NCBI GenBank assembly: GCA_907165275.2
Contig: OU015661.1
Coordinates: 3,355,501 to 3,419,500 of the forward strand
Length of the DNA stretch: 64,000 bases
Direction: 5' to 3'
Origin: Zygaena filipendulae
Taxonomy: Eukaryota; Arthropoda; Insecta; Lepidoptera; Zygaenidae
The position numbers were made by a program, and so were the translations under genes. A model generated the notes under the pieces. That model was not told the DNA's origin. It worked only from the letters and a program-made list of their open reading frames with translations, and searched no databases. Of the stretch, positions 46,564 to 57,700 are shown one piece after another (positions within the stretch are counted from its first letter, which is position 1; each line of letters starts with the position of its first letter).

Positions 46564-46990
46564 TTATCGTAAAACTTTCGAAAATAATTTTATGTCGGTT
46601 TGGTTTTTCAAAGGTCTCAAGAATGGTTCCATTGTGGAAGTGGTGTTTCGGGATCGACGGATGCGTCCAATCAGTTTCCGGGCCAGCTCCCGCTCGTGCG
46701 GCGACAGGTCCGGCTCCTTGGGCGGCCTGGGACACGACGATATTACGCCCATTAGTTGTTTATCAAAATTAAAAACGTTCTCAAAGCGATCATAATATAC
46801 CGTATTATCTCACCGCTCAGTTTCTAGGACTACGACAGGCGTTTCTGACGATTCCATATAAAGTTTTTCGTCGGGCGACTTCGTTTGGTATATCTCTGTA
46901 AAAATGTACATTGTAGGTACAGCAATAAAAAGTATAAGTATAACTATAAAGTCTTTAAAAAATATATTATGTATTATAGCATACAGAATA
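46564..46990 (-). CDS. Small membrane protein gene C, 5' end not found
   Basis: Two minus-strand exons, 46990-46814 and 46726-46564, join in phase (cg|g, intron 87 bp with an actaat branch-like site and a cccag acceptor). They encode about 112 residues: a hydrophobic segment (FIVILILFIAVPTMYIF), an acidic stretch with SPDEKLYMESSETPVVV, then a basic Arg-rich tail with PPKEPDLSPHERELARKL and sequons N-T-T and N-Q-T. The acceptor phase of the first exon (2) is the same as in paralogues A and B, which suggests a missing short exon 1 and a diverged third relative. I could not find that exon. Kinship with A and B is inference. Confidence 0.5.
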
Positions 46991-47239
46991 CTAATAATAA
47001 TTATTATTAATTTTGAGTTTCGAGATATAATTCTGTAATCGAAAGAGTGAGGATCTCACCTCAGTTCAGTGAGGTGAGTAGTGGTTACAGAACCGAAAAT
47101 AACAGATAGAAAACATCAACATGGGCGTACCTACCCAGGTTCTGGGCCAGGGGGGCAAATCAGGTTGGATAGATCAAATTTTTTATAAGCACAGTCAAAT
47201 AAACAAAGAGGTATTTTTTTATCTAAATTCTTTAATGAT

Positions 47240-47548
47240 ATGTACAATAGCTATTTTGAAATTGCAAATGGCAAAAAGTTGTTTTTCTTAACTTTCGTCG
47301 ACAAAAGTAGACATCAACTTAGTTTAGTAGGTATGAAAACAGAGGAAAACCAGTGTCGCTGGGTGATTTTCGCACGAAAAACTTATTCATCACGCACAAA
47401 AACATTCATTAACGTTGGGAATATTGAGGTAAATATGTACCTATTTGGGATGGCAGCAAAAGACGTTTTGGGCAAGTTAGAACATTGCTCTAACTTCCTT
47501 TGCAACGGTAGCGTGCCTGCCCCGCCTATACATGTCCTCTTTAGTTAA
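47240..47548 (+). other. Unassigned open frame
   Basis: A 102-codon open frame with no recognised domain. Its context (between two small membrane-protein genes on the opposite strand) and composition do not support a gene strongly. It may be a decayed mobile element, since the opposite strand reads with few stops. Confidence 0.15.
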
Positions 47549-47688
47549 TTTATTTGCTCTGAGGTGGTGGTGGGTAATTAGCACGCAGTGGGCAGCTTGT
47601 TTCTCGAGCATTATCGTAAATAATCGTTCAATGAGAAGGTCGGTCGCGGTTAACTACTCAATCGGTTGAATCCACTTCGTCGGGGTTG

Positions 47689-49959
47689 TCAATTGGGCAA
47701 TGTCAATATATGCTCGTAGGTACGAGTCAATTCAAAAGATTGAGTGTACCTTCCTAATGTTGAATAGTGAGTGGGGAATGGGGCCAACGAACCAAGTATA
47801 GGTTGAGGTGCGTGTTCCACTTCCGTTTTATTGACAGCGACAAGTCGAACTACGGGTCCGGTCTCCGGCCCTGATCGCAGGCTGTTCGGTTGTACTGTTG
47901 ACTGTCGGGAGGTTACTGCAATATTATACACCAATAAATGAATAGGAATTCTGAATAAAGCAATTAAAGATGTTGCTTTAAATAAGCAATCATTCGTTAG
48001 GTATCTAAGTATATATATGAAAAATAAGTACCTAATTAGATATATTATGTAATTACACAACAAGTAAATTGCTCTGCACAATTCAGGGGGCCTACTACGC
48101 AGTAGTTACCTACTGTTTGGCCTTTCATAGTTTTCTGGTTCATCGTTTCGATCTCATATTAATGACGATGTTGACGACTTTTGAAAAATGAAAATTCTGA
48201 TTAGTCCGTCAGAAACTAAAAAAATAATGTTACAAGTATTTTTTGCTTTTTCAAATTAATGAAAATATATACAGATATAGATACCGCATTAAAGGTTGGG
48301 GTGGGGGCTCGTGACGTCATTAACCGCTATACAAGCCCCCCATACAAACTGCACCGGATAGTGACGTCACGCAAAATTTTAACTCAATGTATCGCCATTA
48401 TTATTTGACTGGCTGTACCCCGCGGTTTTACCTGCGTGAAAGGTTTTTTTTCCCGGCATCGGATTACAATGAAACAAATGTAGTTCCAGGCTAAGCTTAA
48501 TCTACCTGTGAAAACCGCATGACAATCGGTTCAGTAGATGCGGAGATTATCGTGAACAGACAGACAGAAAAGAATTTTAAAAACTTTATTTTGGGCTTGG
48601 TTAGGTACTCTTCTTTTATCACTCCTCTCAATTTTAGGTAAAAGTAAAAAAATATTCAATGTACAGAATCGCGGAGTCTACTCTTTTATTAAAGTATAGA
48701 TAGATTACGTAAATAAAGAAAAAATACGTGTCCAAAATTTTATTATTCTACAAACCGAACTAAAAAAAAATTGTCAAATAGCCCATTATGTTTTGTATCA
48801 AGTTCAAATTCCGATATCCGGTTACAATAAAACTGCTATAAGCAGCCATGGTTGTGTTATTATAAACCTTAAATCGCTTGTACCTGCATTGTAATTTATA
48901 CTTTACGTAGAGTGTGTAAAAACGAAATTTCATTGTAAAGTTATAAGATTTTTAAAGAGATGGTGTCAGGGGGCAGTAGGTACCTATACTAGCACAGAGT
49001 AATTATTTCTTTTTTTGCTTACATGCAAATGCAGCCAGTTCTTTTTGTGCGTAGTGGTATCCCACGGAAATGCCGTACACCATCAGTAAAATGATTGCGA
49101 ACATGAGCAGCATCAAGACGAATGCGCAGCACGTCCACGTCAGTACTCTGGATATAATCATAATAAAATTACTGATTCAATCGCTTCAAAGTCTATGTAA
49201 AATATCAATATCTATTTATATAAAAATTTGTGGTGTTCCTTATAAATAAGCGCATCACTTGAAAACGGCTGGACCAGCCGTAGATAGTAGCTAGTAGCTA
49301 GGTAACTTGGCGCTCAAAATGTCCTGTTCAATTCAATGATATTATAAATATTATAAAACGAAGATATCAATTCAATTTAATAGATATAAGTACCTACTGT
49401 TGAATCGATATCTAGCAAGTTTAGGGCAGTTTGGTGGACGTAGGACGATACCCAATGTTGATTCTAAAATCTAACCGCCGCACTCAGAGTCGACTTTAAT
49501 GATTACTTAGTTAAGTATAGATTTTTAAAACAAAACTGCCGCAATTAGAGACGTTCAGTAAATTGATGTTAATTGGCATTTAATGAGATATAACTTAATT
49601 AGTTAAATGCCAATTAACATTAATTTATTAAACTTGTCTGATTAAGGCAGTTTTGTTTTAAAAATCTATACTTAACTAAGTAATCATTAAAGTCGACTCT
49701 GAGTGCGGCGGTAAGGCAGATTACTTGACAGTATATAGGTACCTAATTATTGTTTATTTTGTTGATTGATCGATATTTAGGGCAGCTTATTATGCAATAG
49801 ATTGATACCGTTGCACGTTGACTTCATATTTAGGGCAGTATCATGGACAATAGGTATACAGTAAAATTGATAAAGAGGCCAGATAAAAATATACCATAAT
49901 ATTGGTTACCTTTCAACACAGAATGTCATAGAGCAAAACACCGACTGAATCAATCCCAT
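47689..49959 (-). CDS. Small single-pass membrane protein, paralogue B
   Basis: Three minus-strand exons, 49959-49910, 49147-49023 and 47915-47689, encode 133 aa with intron phases 2 and 1, the same as paralogue A. The N-terminus MGLIQSVFCS is a plausible myristoylation start (Gly2, Ser6). The helix spans about residues 19-45 (CCAFVLMLLMFAIILLMVYG) and is followed by ISVGYHY, matching GIGIGYHY in paralogue A. The tail contains N-K-T as a sequon and ends TRTYEHILTLPN. The gene converges on paralogue A across the incomplete gene C. The function is unknown. Intron 2 (47916-49022) contains the acgagccccc repeat and a Lep1-like fragment. Confidence 0.75.
48185..48560. repeat. Two repeat fragments in intron 2 of paralogue B
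   Basis: Positions 48185-48375 hold the gggggctcgtgacgtcatta repeat, which recurs in inverse at about 55620-55910. Positions 48405-48560 hold an inverse Lep1-like fragment that begins ctgtaccccgcggttttacc. Confidence 0.5.
49475..49711. mobile_element. PIF/Harbinger-like MITE
   Basis: The 237-bp element has near-perfect terminal inverted repeats (ccgccgcactcagagtcgac at one end and its inverse at the other) that extend about 65 bp into each arm. It is flanked by a 3-bp TAA duplication (49472-49474 and 49712-49714). There is no coding capacity. The 3-bp TWA duplication is typical of PIF/Harbinger, which is known family behaviour. It lies in intron 1 of paralogue B. Confidence 0.85.
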
Positions 49960-51726
49960 GATTCTTTTTCACAGGAATTTCACAACACTCACCGCAACAC
50001 GAAATTAAATCCTTTAATTGGTATGTTTCATATTATCGCAACATAAAATATCTATTGTAGGAAAAACCCATGGAAATGCCAAACGCAAACTCCAATAGCA
50101 AAAATATCAATCTTTGATAGTTGTTTGATAGGTTGATTGATGCGTAGATCGATTTATCGTAGACCACAAACAATGATGATGTTTAAACTTTAAATTGATT
50201 ATTTCCTCAGAAGAATATTCTTCTGAGATTATTTCGAAAAAGCAATGGAACTAATCTTGGGAAATGCAAGTAGGTAAGGTCCGTTGCGGTACGTTGCCGT
50301 GGTATGCATGTGCCTAAGATATTACTACGCTGCTGAGCGCATTCTATTTTCTTTATTTTCAGGAGTTCCGTAGGATACTTTCGGAACGACGATCTTGGAA
50401 TGACCCTTCTCAGGGTGACCAAACTGATTATTAATTTTTAATACGAGGCGAAAAAGAACCTAAGGACCTTTTTAAAATATTGATAAAAAAAATACAGTGT
50501 ATATGGTTACATAACAACATTTTATTTAACAATTTTTCACAATAGGCACTTATTACATAAATTACAACAGTCTTAGAGTTCAAAATCACTCACAACCAAT
50601 ATATTATAATAATATGTCGATATGTAATGTTACTATCTCAGATTTAAGGACGAATATAACAAATAAATACCTACAAAAAATTCGAAAATATTGCTTTATA
50701 AATATTAATAGCGTACAAAATATACAAATGTCTACGATATATCTTATAGACTTAAAAATAGTAAAAAAAGTTTAATCGGTCAAAAATTACAAATTTGACG
50801 ACGCGACGGTAACATCAGCACATTTACCTACTAGTCCTTATCGTAACACTATGATAAAAAACTTTACATAACGATGGAAAAAAAATCACTCACGAGTTGG
50901 ACGAAAAACATACTTTATAATATTCATTTGAAACTCTCAAAAGACCATAATAATATTATATAGATCTGTTATTAGGAATCTACCTAATATAGGACACATA
51001 GTACATTTAAATGGCAATATTTTACTTCAATTCTTTCACAAAAATTGTCTAAATATGTGACTTTACACTTGCGTGTTGTCGAAGGACTAACATTAATTTT
51101 GTTGGTACAGCCGACATACGATGGAGACGTGTCGCTACGTCTCAACACTTTGAATGATGATAATTGACACATTATGCGTATTATCAAGTGGGTGCACTTG
51201 CCCCTCTGCCGACTAAAGTAGGTACTTTAATCAGACCTTAGAAAAAATTCTGACCCTGTATTAAAAAAATATATATAATATTTTATTATATATTATATTT
51301 TTTTTTATTATATATAATATAATATTATAACACAACAAAATCTATTTTTAACCAATTTTTATGGACATGAAAATAAATGACCGAACCGCCATCTTTGATT
51401 CCCGCCCAAAAAACTTCCCCTTTGAACTCTCTCCCGGCCGCTCGCAGCGCCCCGGCGCGAGCACGTGCGTATTCAAGCTTGCCGCCTGTGGAGGCCTTTT
51501 CAGAAGTGGAACTAACGAGTCATATCGTGTAAGGAACGTATCGTCAGGTCACGTGGTCACATAAAATCGTCCAAGCGAAAGTGCAATTTGACCACGTGAC
51601 GTGACGATACGTTTCTTGGTTTTCCATAGCGTTAACGATCACAGATCGCCAACTTGACTAGGGGGGCCGTAAGGGTCTAAAATCGGTTCGCCTGTGCCTC
51701 GGTGTGGTTAGGGGGTGGATGTGCGC
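49960..51726. other. Spacer upstream of paralogue B and downstream of the Grp7-like gene
   Basis: No supported exon. A perfect 20-bp palindrome of the TCAGAAGAATA type lies at 50207-50226. An AT-only run lies at about 51262-51325, followed by the tail of repeat family B (aaataaatgaccgaaccgcc) at about 51372-51410. Positions 51420-51725 are GC-richer and lie just after the stop codon of the Grp7-like gene. Confidence 0.4.
50207..50226. repeat. Mini-palindrome TCAGAAGAATA, copy 4
   Basis: A perfect 20-bp palindrome, TCAGAAGAATATTCTTCTGA, with no loop. It is the minimal form of the other three copies. Confidence 0.8.
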
Positions 51727-54700
51727 TCAGCCGTGCGCGAGGTCCCACAGCGGCAGGTCGGCGAGCGCGGTGCGCAGCTCGTGCTGCAGCTGCCGCTGGA
51801 GCGCGGGCGCCGCGTGCGCCGCCGCCGCGCCGCGCAGCCACGCGCGCACGTGCGCCGCGCCCGCGCCGCTCAGCGGGCCCAGCCCCGTCACGTGCAGGTC
51901 CATCGCGCTACACGACGCAACACAAACACTTTCACTTTATACCAACTTTAAACCCTCGTACACTCTTTCATCAGCCCCGTATACTCCTCTCCCGCCTTCG
52001 CATACTCACTCCCTCACCTCGTATAGTCAGTCCCCCGCCTATCACGTACTCACTCCCCCGCTTCGTGAACTCACTCCCCCGCTTCGTGAATTCACTCCCA
52101 TGGCTTCTTTACTCACTCTCCCGCTTCGCATACTCACCCCCCCGCCCGTATACTCACTCGTTCTTCTTCTGTACTCATTCACCCGCCTCAGTAAACTTAT
52201 ACCCCCGCTGTGGGTATTCACTTCCAGCCACGTTTAGTCGCCCAAATAGGGCGGGGGAATGACTAAATGGATGACTATATTTTGTTTTTTTTTTTTGTAA
52301 ACTCACTGTAACATTATTTTGGTGTACAATAAAGAGAATTCTATTCTATTTGTTATTCTTCTGCCTTATTTTGTCATTCCTCCGCCTCATGGGTACATCC
52401 CCGGCCGTATACTCACTGCTTCTCGTGTACTCATTCACTCATACCCCGCCGTGGGTATTCACTTCCTACCACATCTAGTCATTTCCCTGCCCTATTTGTC
52501 ATTCCTCCGCCTTGTGTGCTCATTCCCCGGGCCGTGCACTCACTCCATGCGGTGCACGCGCAGGTCGTCGAGCTGCGCGTAGGGCTCCCAGCGCGCGAGC
52601 CCCACGCTCAGCGCCAGGTGCAGCGCGCTCTCGCCGAACGCGGCCGCGAGCCGCCCGCCACACGACACGCCCATCGCCTTGATGCTGTACTCGTCGTAGC
52701 CTATCTGCAGACAGTTACAATATCGTTTCAATTCCGGAGCTCCACAACGATCCCTGGAGCGTTTACATAGGCGAAGCTAGGGCGGGGTTAGGGTAATAAC
52801 CACCCTAGAAACTTCTTTGCCCATTCTAGAAATATCGACAGTATTGAAGAATTATTTGCCATATAATCGCTTTTCATTAAAATTGATATTAACCAATCTT
52901 CATGTAAATATGTGTAATTTATCCGAAATCAATATTATCAAAATCGTCTGACATATTTGACACAGTAAAAGTAGGTATGTTATTAATATTATGAGTTCGG
53001 GTGTTTAATGTGTCATAAGTATACCTATGTATTTACAAAAAAAGTATATAGGTACGTATTATATTTGTATTATACCTATGTATTATATTATCTGTGCCTA
53101 TGCCAATGAAAAAAGTTGCTGTCACCTCATTGTACGAATCCACACGTTTTCGTGTTTTTGTAAATATGTTTTCCACTGTGTGCGTGCAGCCAATAAAGTG
53201 AATTTGAATATTAGTATACCCATAATACAAGCTCTGCTCGGTTCGGGGCCAGATGGCGCTGTGTGATAATGTCCTGAGTCCATACACATTCAGGTGGACG
53301 GCTGCTCCCCTAGACAGACTGCGCTCACCTGCAGGTCCTTGACGCGCAGCGTGACGTGGAAGCGCGTGCGCGCCGCGTCCGGCCGCGCCACGCTCACGTC
53401 GCTGACGCGGTTGATGGTCGCCAGGTTCTTCACCCAGCCGCACTCCGTCTCGAACTTGCCCACGAACGATATCGATCCTATCTGGAAGCGGAACGCCCCT
53501 AAAATACGGTCACTTTTTCTGAACCTATAAAGCTTAATAATTACTAACTGCCATAGAGTAGGTATTATAAATGCGAATGTGAGTAAATTTGCTGTTTGTT
53601 ACGCTTTCACGCCGGAATCACTAAATCGATCATGATGAAATTTTGCACACACGTTGTCAGGGGTAACAGAAAAGGACATAGAGTAGATTTTCTTATGTCT
53701 TGCATGCATCCGACAAAAATTACTATGCGCGTGTCTTATCCGACATTTCTTATAAGACACAGGAAAATTTCTTATAATGTGCAAAAGGCCTTATTAAGAC
53801 AACAAGAATTGAACGATTTCATGTGATCACGTTATAACGTTATGACGATACGTAGATTTCTATAATATTAAAAATCATAGATTATCTAAGGGGGCTAATT
53901 TCAGTGCTGGCTGGCAACACCCGCCCCGCCCCACCTTGTGCATGAAGGTGGCGTGCAGCGGCGGCAGCTCGAGCACCTCGGCGCGCGTCTGCAGCAGCGT
54001 CCGGCGCATGTTGATCAGCACCATGTCGATCACTTTGTTGCCGCTCTGCGCCAACTTGCTCGCCATTGTGCTGTAAGCAACTCTTTATTCAAGTTCACAG
54101 GTAACTGAGAGAAAAGTTTTAAAATTTCCGAAAAAAAAAAAAAACAAAAATACGAACAGACGTGAGTGCACGGGAACTTTTTATTTTTCGAATAGAATAT
54201 TGCCCTTATTCTTTATTGCTGTTAAGACCACTGAGCAAATAATCACTACGTTTTAAGAGTAGGCACTTCCATACTAATCGCTGATCCGATCTATGAAAGC
54301 ATTTTGTGCCAACCATACCAATGCAATGTATGACGCGGTCATAGAAATTTGGTTAAGTATTCCAAAGTTGGTAAAAAAGTTCGCGCATAAATCCATAGTA
54401 ACTTTTGGTGTTGCTGGCCTGGTTAAGACTAGCTGTAGGACCAATGTACATGTGAGATTTTTACTATCCACCCGATATCTTAAAATGTCTAGACCAAACC
54501 GCTGCCACTGTCTATTTTAAAATGTAGAAAAGAGTTTTTGAAAGTTAAACCCTTATGATGTAAAATGAATAAGTGTGGTTATATCGTTATATTTTAAGTT
54601 AAAGTCACGGAAATTGGTATTCGAGAGCTTGAGCTTTTTTTTCACATAACGAAACTCGTATTTTAGGGATTTCAATGATTCAACACCTAAAAGGTGGAAA

Positions 54701-57700
54701 GGATAAATCTGTGGAGTGAAACAGTTAGTTGAATAATAATGATTGTAAAAAAATATATCAGTCCACAAACTAACAAAATTTCGTTAACGCTTCAGTGAAC
54801 AACTATGTCGTTCACAGCAGTTGGTAGGTAGTGGAGTTGGGTAATTTGTTTTTAATATATTGTACAATACAATTAAATCGTGTCTAGTGGCTATACATTT
54901 TTACATTGGAAATTTCGAAAGGAAAATAATCAGGTAATCGCATTCGACACGCGGAAAGAGAGCCACATAATCCATGACGTTAATGACCTGCAATATGAAC
55001 CTAAAAGCGGTGCAATAAGAGTCATTTTACAAACGAGTGTGTTGTAAATATAACCTGTAGGCATCGAAGAAACTAGGGTTGCCGCACACGACGTCGGAGA
55101 CGCTGGTGGACTGACGCAGCACCAGCGCCAGGTGGCGCTGCAGCCTCAATCGCAGCATCGCGTGCAGCGGAAGCGACACGGCCGCCGTCAGTGGGAGGTC
55201 GTCTGCAAATTATTTTTAATCACCTTTAAACAAAAATAAACGATTGGCGCAGTAGGTCACCATGCCTACCCGCTAATCAAGGGGTTCCGGGTTCGATTCC
55301 CGGTAGAGGTGGACTTTGTGTTATGAACACAGGGTTCCAATTTCTAGTCTGGGCGTTTATATAATCCTAATCATACTAATATTATAAATGTGAAAGTGTG
55401 GATGTTTGGATGTTTGTTACTCAATCACGCAAAAACGGCTGAACGGATTTGGATGAAATTTGGCATGCACGTTGTCAGGGGTACAACTCCCAAATTACCG
55501 CGGGTGAAACCGCGGAGAACAGCTAGTAATATTTTAAACTAGTTGTGCCCCGCGGTTTCACCCGCGTTAATTTCAGAGTTTCCGCGGGAATAGGCTATTT
55601 GACTAATATTTTTTTTTTTACTCCGTCTTATAGATTAATAAAAAATATTAGACACGTATTTTTTCTTTTTTTACGTAATCAAAAAATAACTGTGATACAT
55701 CGAGTTGAAATTTCGCGTGACGTCACTAACTAGTGCATTTTGTATGGCGGCTTGTAGTGGTAAGTGACGTCACGAGCCCCCACCCTAAACTTTAATGCGC
55801 TTTATCTCTGTGTATTTTCATTTATTTGAAAAATAAAAAAATACGTGTCTAATGATTTTTAATTTTCTAAAAGACGGACTAATTAAAATTTTGATTTTCA
55901 ATAGTTGTCAACATCCCTGTTCCGGGATAAAAAGTTCCTCTAATATATAAGCTATATTATTGTAAAGTTTCATTTAAATCTATTCAGTAGTTTTTGCGTG
56001 AAAGAGTAACAAACATCCATCCATCCATTCTTACAAACTTTCGCGTTTATAATATTAGTTGTGGATGTTTGTTACTCAATCACGCAAAAACGGCTGAACG
56101 GATTTGGATGTAATTTGGCACGCACGTTGTCAGGGGTACAGAAAAGGACATAGGGTACTTTTTATCCCGGAATTCCCGCAGGAACTCCGAAATTACCGCG
56201 GGTGAAACCGCGGGGCACAGCTAGTCCTACTAATATTATAAATGTGAAAGTGAGGATGTTTGGATGTTTGTAACACAATCACGCAAAAACTGCTGAATAG
56301 ATTTCAATGAAACTTTACAATAATAAAACTTCATAACACGTAGGGTACTTTTTATCCCGGAATTCCCGCGGGAACACTAAAATTGACGCGGGTGAAATTG
56401 AATTATTTTTTGCATACTACACGTTGTCAGAGGTACAGAAAAGGACATAGGGTATTCTTTACCCCTGGGGATCTCCCAAATTAACACGGGTGAAACCGCA
56501 GGTAACAGCTAGTAACACATATCAGACTGTCTTATGTTCCCGCAATGCTGAATGAATCAGCTTTAGTAAATATTTCTTTTCCAAAAACAGTTTTTAAATT
56601 TAAAGGAAGCTATACCATTTGCATATTTTAATTATGCTTTAATTCAAATGTTAGTTTCCTTATCTACCTGTCTGTTGAAAAAGTTGTATAGTCTACCGTC
56701 TAGTTATCTGTTAATGTGACTACCTTCCTATATCTATATTATGCTATGCTGCCTATGTATCTATTTATTATGCTGGAAATGTAAACATACCTATATGTTT
56801 AGCCAACTGTTCGGTCGTTGTGAATTCGTAACCTCCATTCCTCTGTGGCGAAGGCCATGAAAGCTGAAAGTACAAATAATTTAGAACAAATTTAGATTTG
56901 ATTAATTTTTTTTAAAATCCAGAAACGATCATACATTTATCATAAGCAGGTATTTAATTGTGTCAACAACTTTTACTATAATTAAGTTGCTGTTTATGAC
57001 TACAGTGTTTTGACAATAACTTTGATTTTTTTTTATAAAAATGTACAAAATTCATATTACATAAAAAGTTATTAACCAGACTTAATATATGCACTGAATT
57101 TTTTTCGTCCCTCAGATACAAATATATGGAGTAACTTCACTACACCATTCGTGTGTTTGTAGAATGCATTTTCCTTACATCAAACTTGTTCCTATTTATC
57201 ACCAATCTCTAATAGTACGGGAGATACCGATGCTAATTCGGGAGTGACTCGAGCGTCGTTGGGACCTATTGGGTTTTGAAGATTAGGAGATATAAACAAA
57301 ATAAGGTCATATGATATTTTTTCATTCACCGGTGGGTTTAGCTTCTACAGGCTTTCAAAAATGTTAAAAAAAATATTAAAATGGAAATACTCGAGCGCGT
57401 CAGATATTGTAGTTTAGATACTCCAAGGTGTCTCTGATATCGAAAATATATTCATCTGCCGATTTGCGTGGTGGGGGTGGCCATCCGGAAGTGGAGAAAA
57501 TGAAAAAAAAAAAAACATTTACTCCAGCGCGTCAGATATTCAAAGGGGATGTTAAGTGAGCCCTAAAAATGCTCCCCTTCGAAAATCTGCCAATTTGGAG
57601 GTGACGCAAGGTAGTAGCGAATTTTTGAAAATGCAAAAAAAAAAATCTCAATTTTGAAATACTCGAGCGTGTCAGATTATTTTACAGAAGGTTCAGCTTG

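Noticed and set aside
52319..52582. Open frames through the intronic minisatellite
   Set aside because: The repeated Ser/Pro/His peptides come from the repeat, and the intron position and splice phases of the Grp7-like gene exclude them.
55245..55315. Possible tRNA gene
   Set aside because: A and B boxes are present but the stems cannot pair and the sequence continues into a repeat body, so a SINE is more likely.
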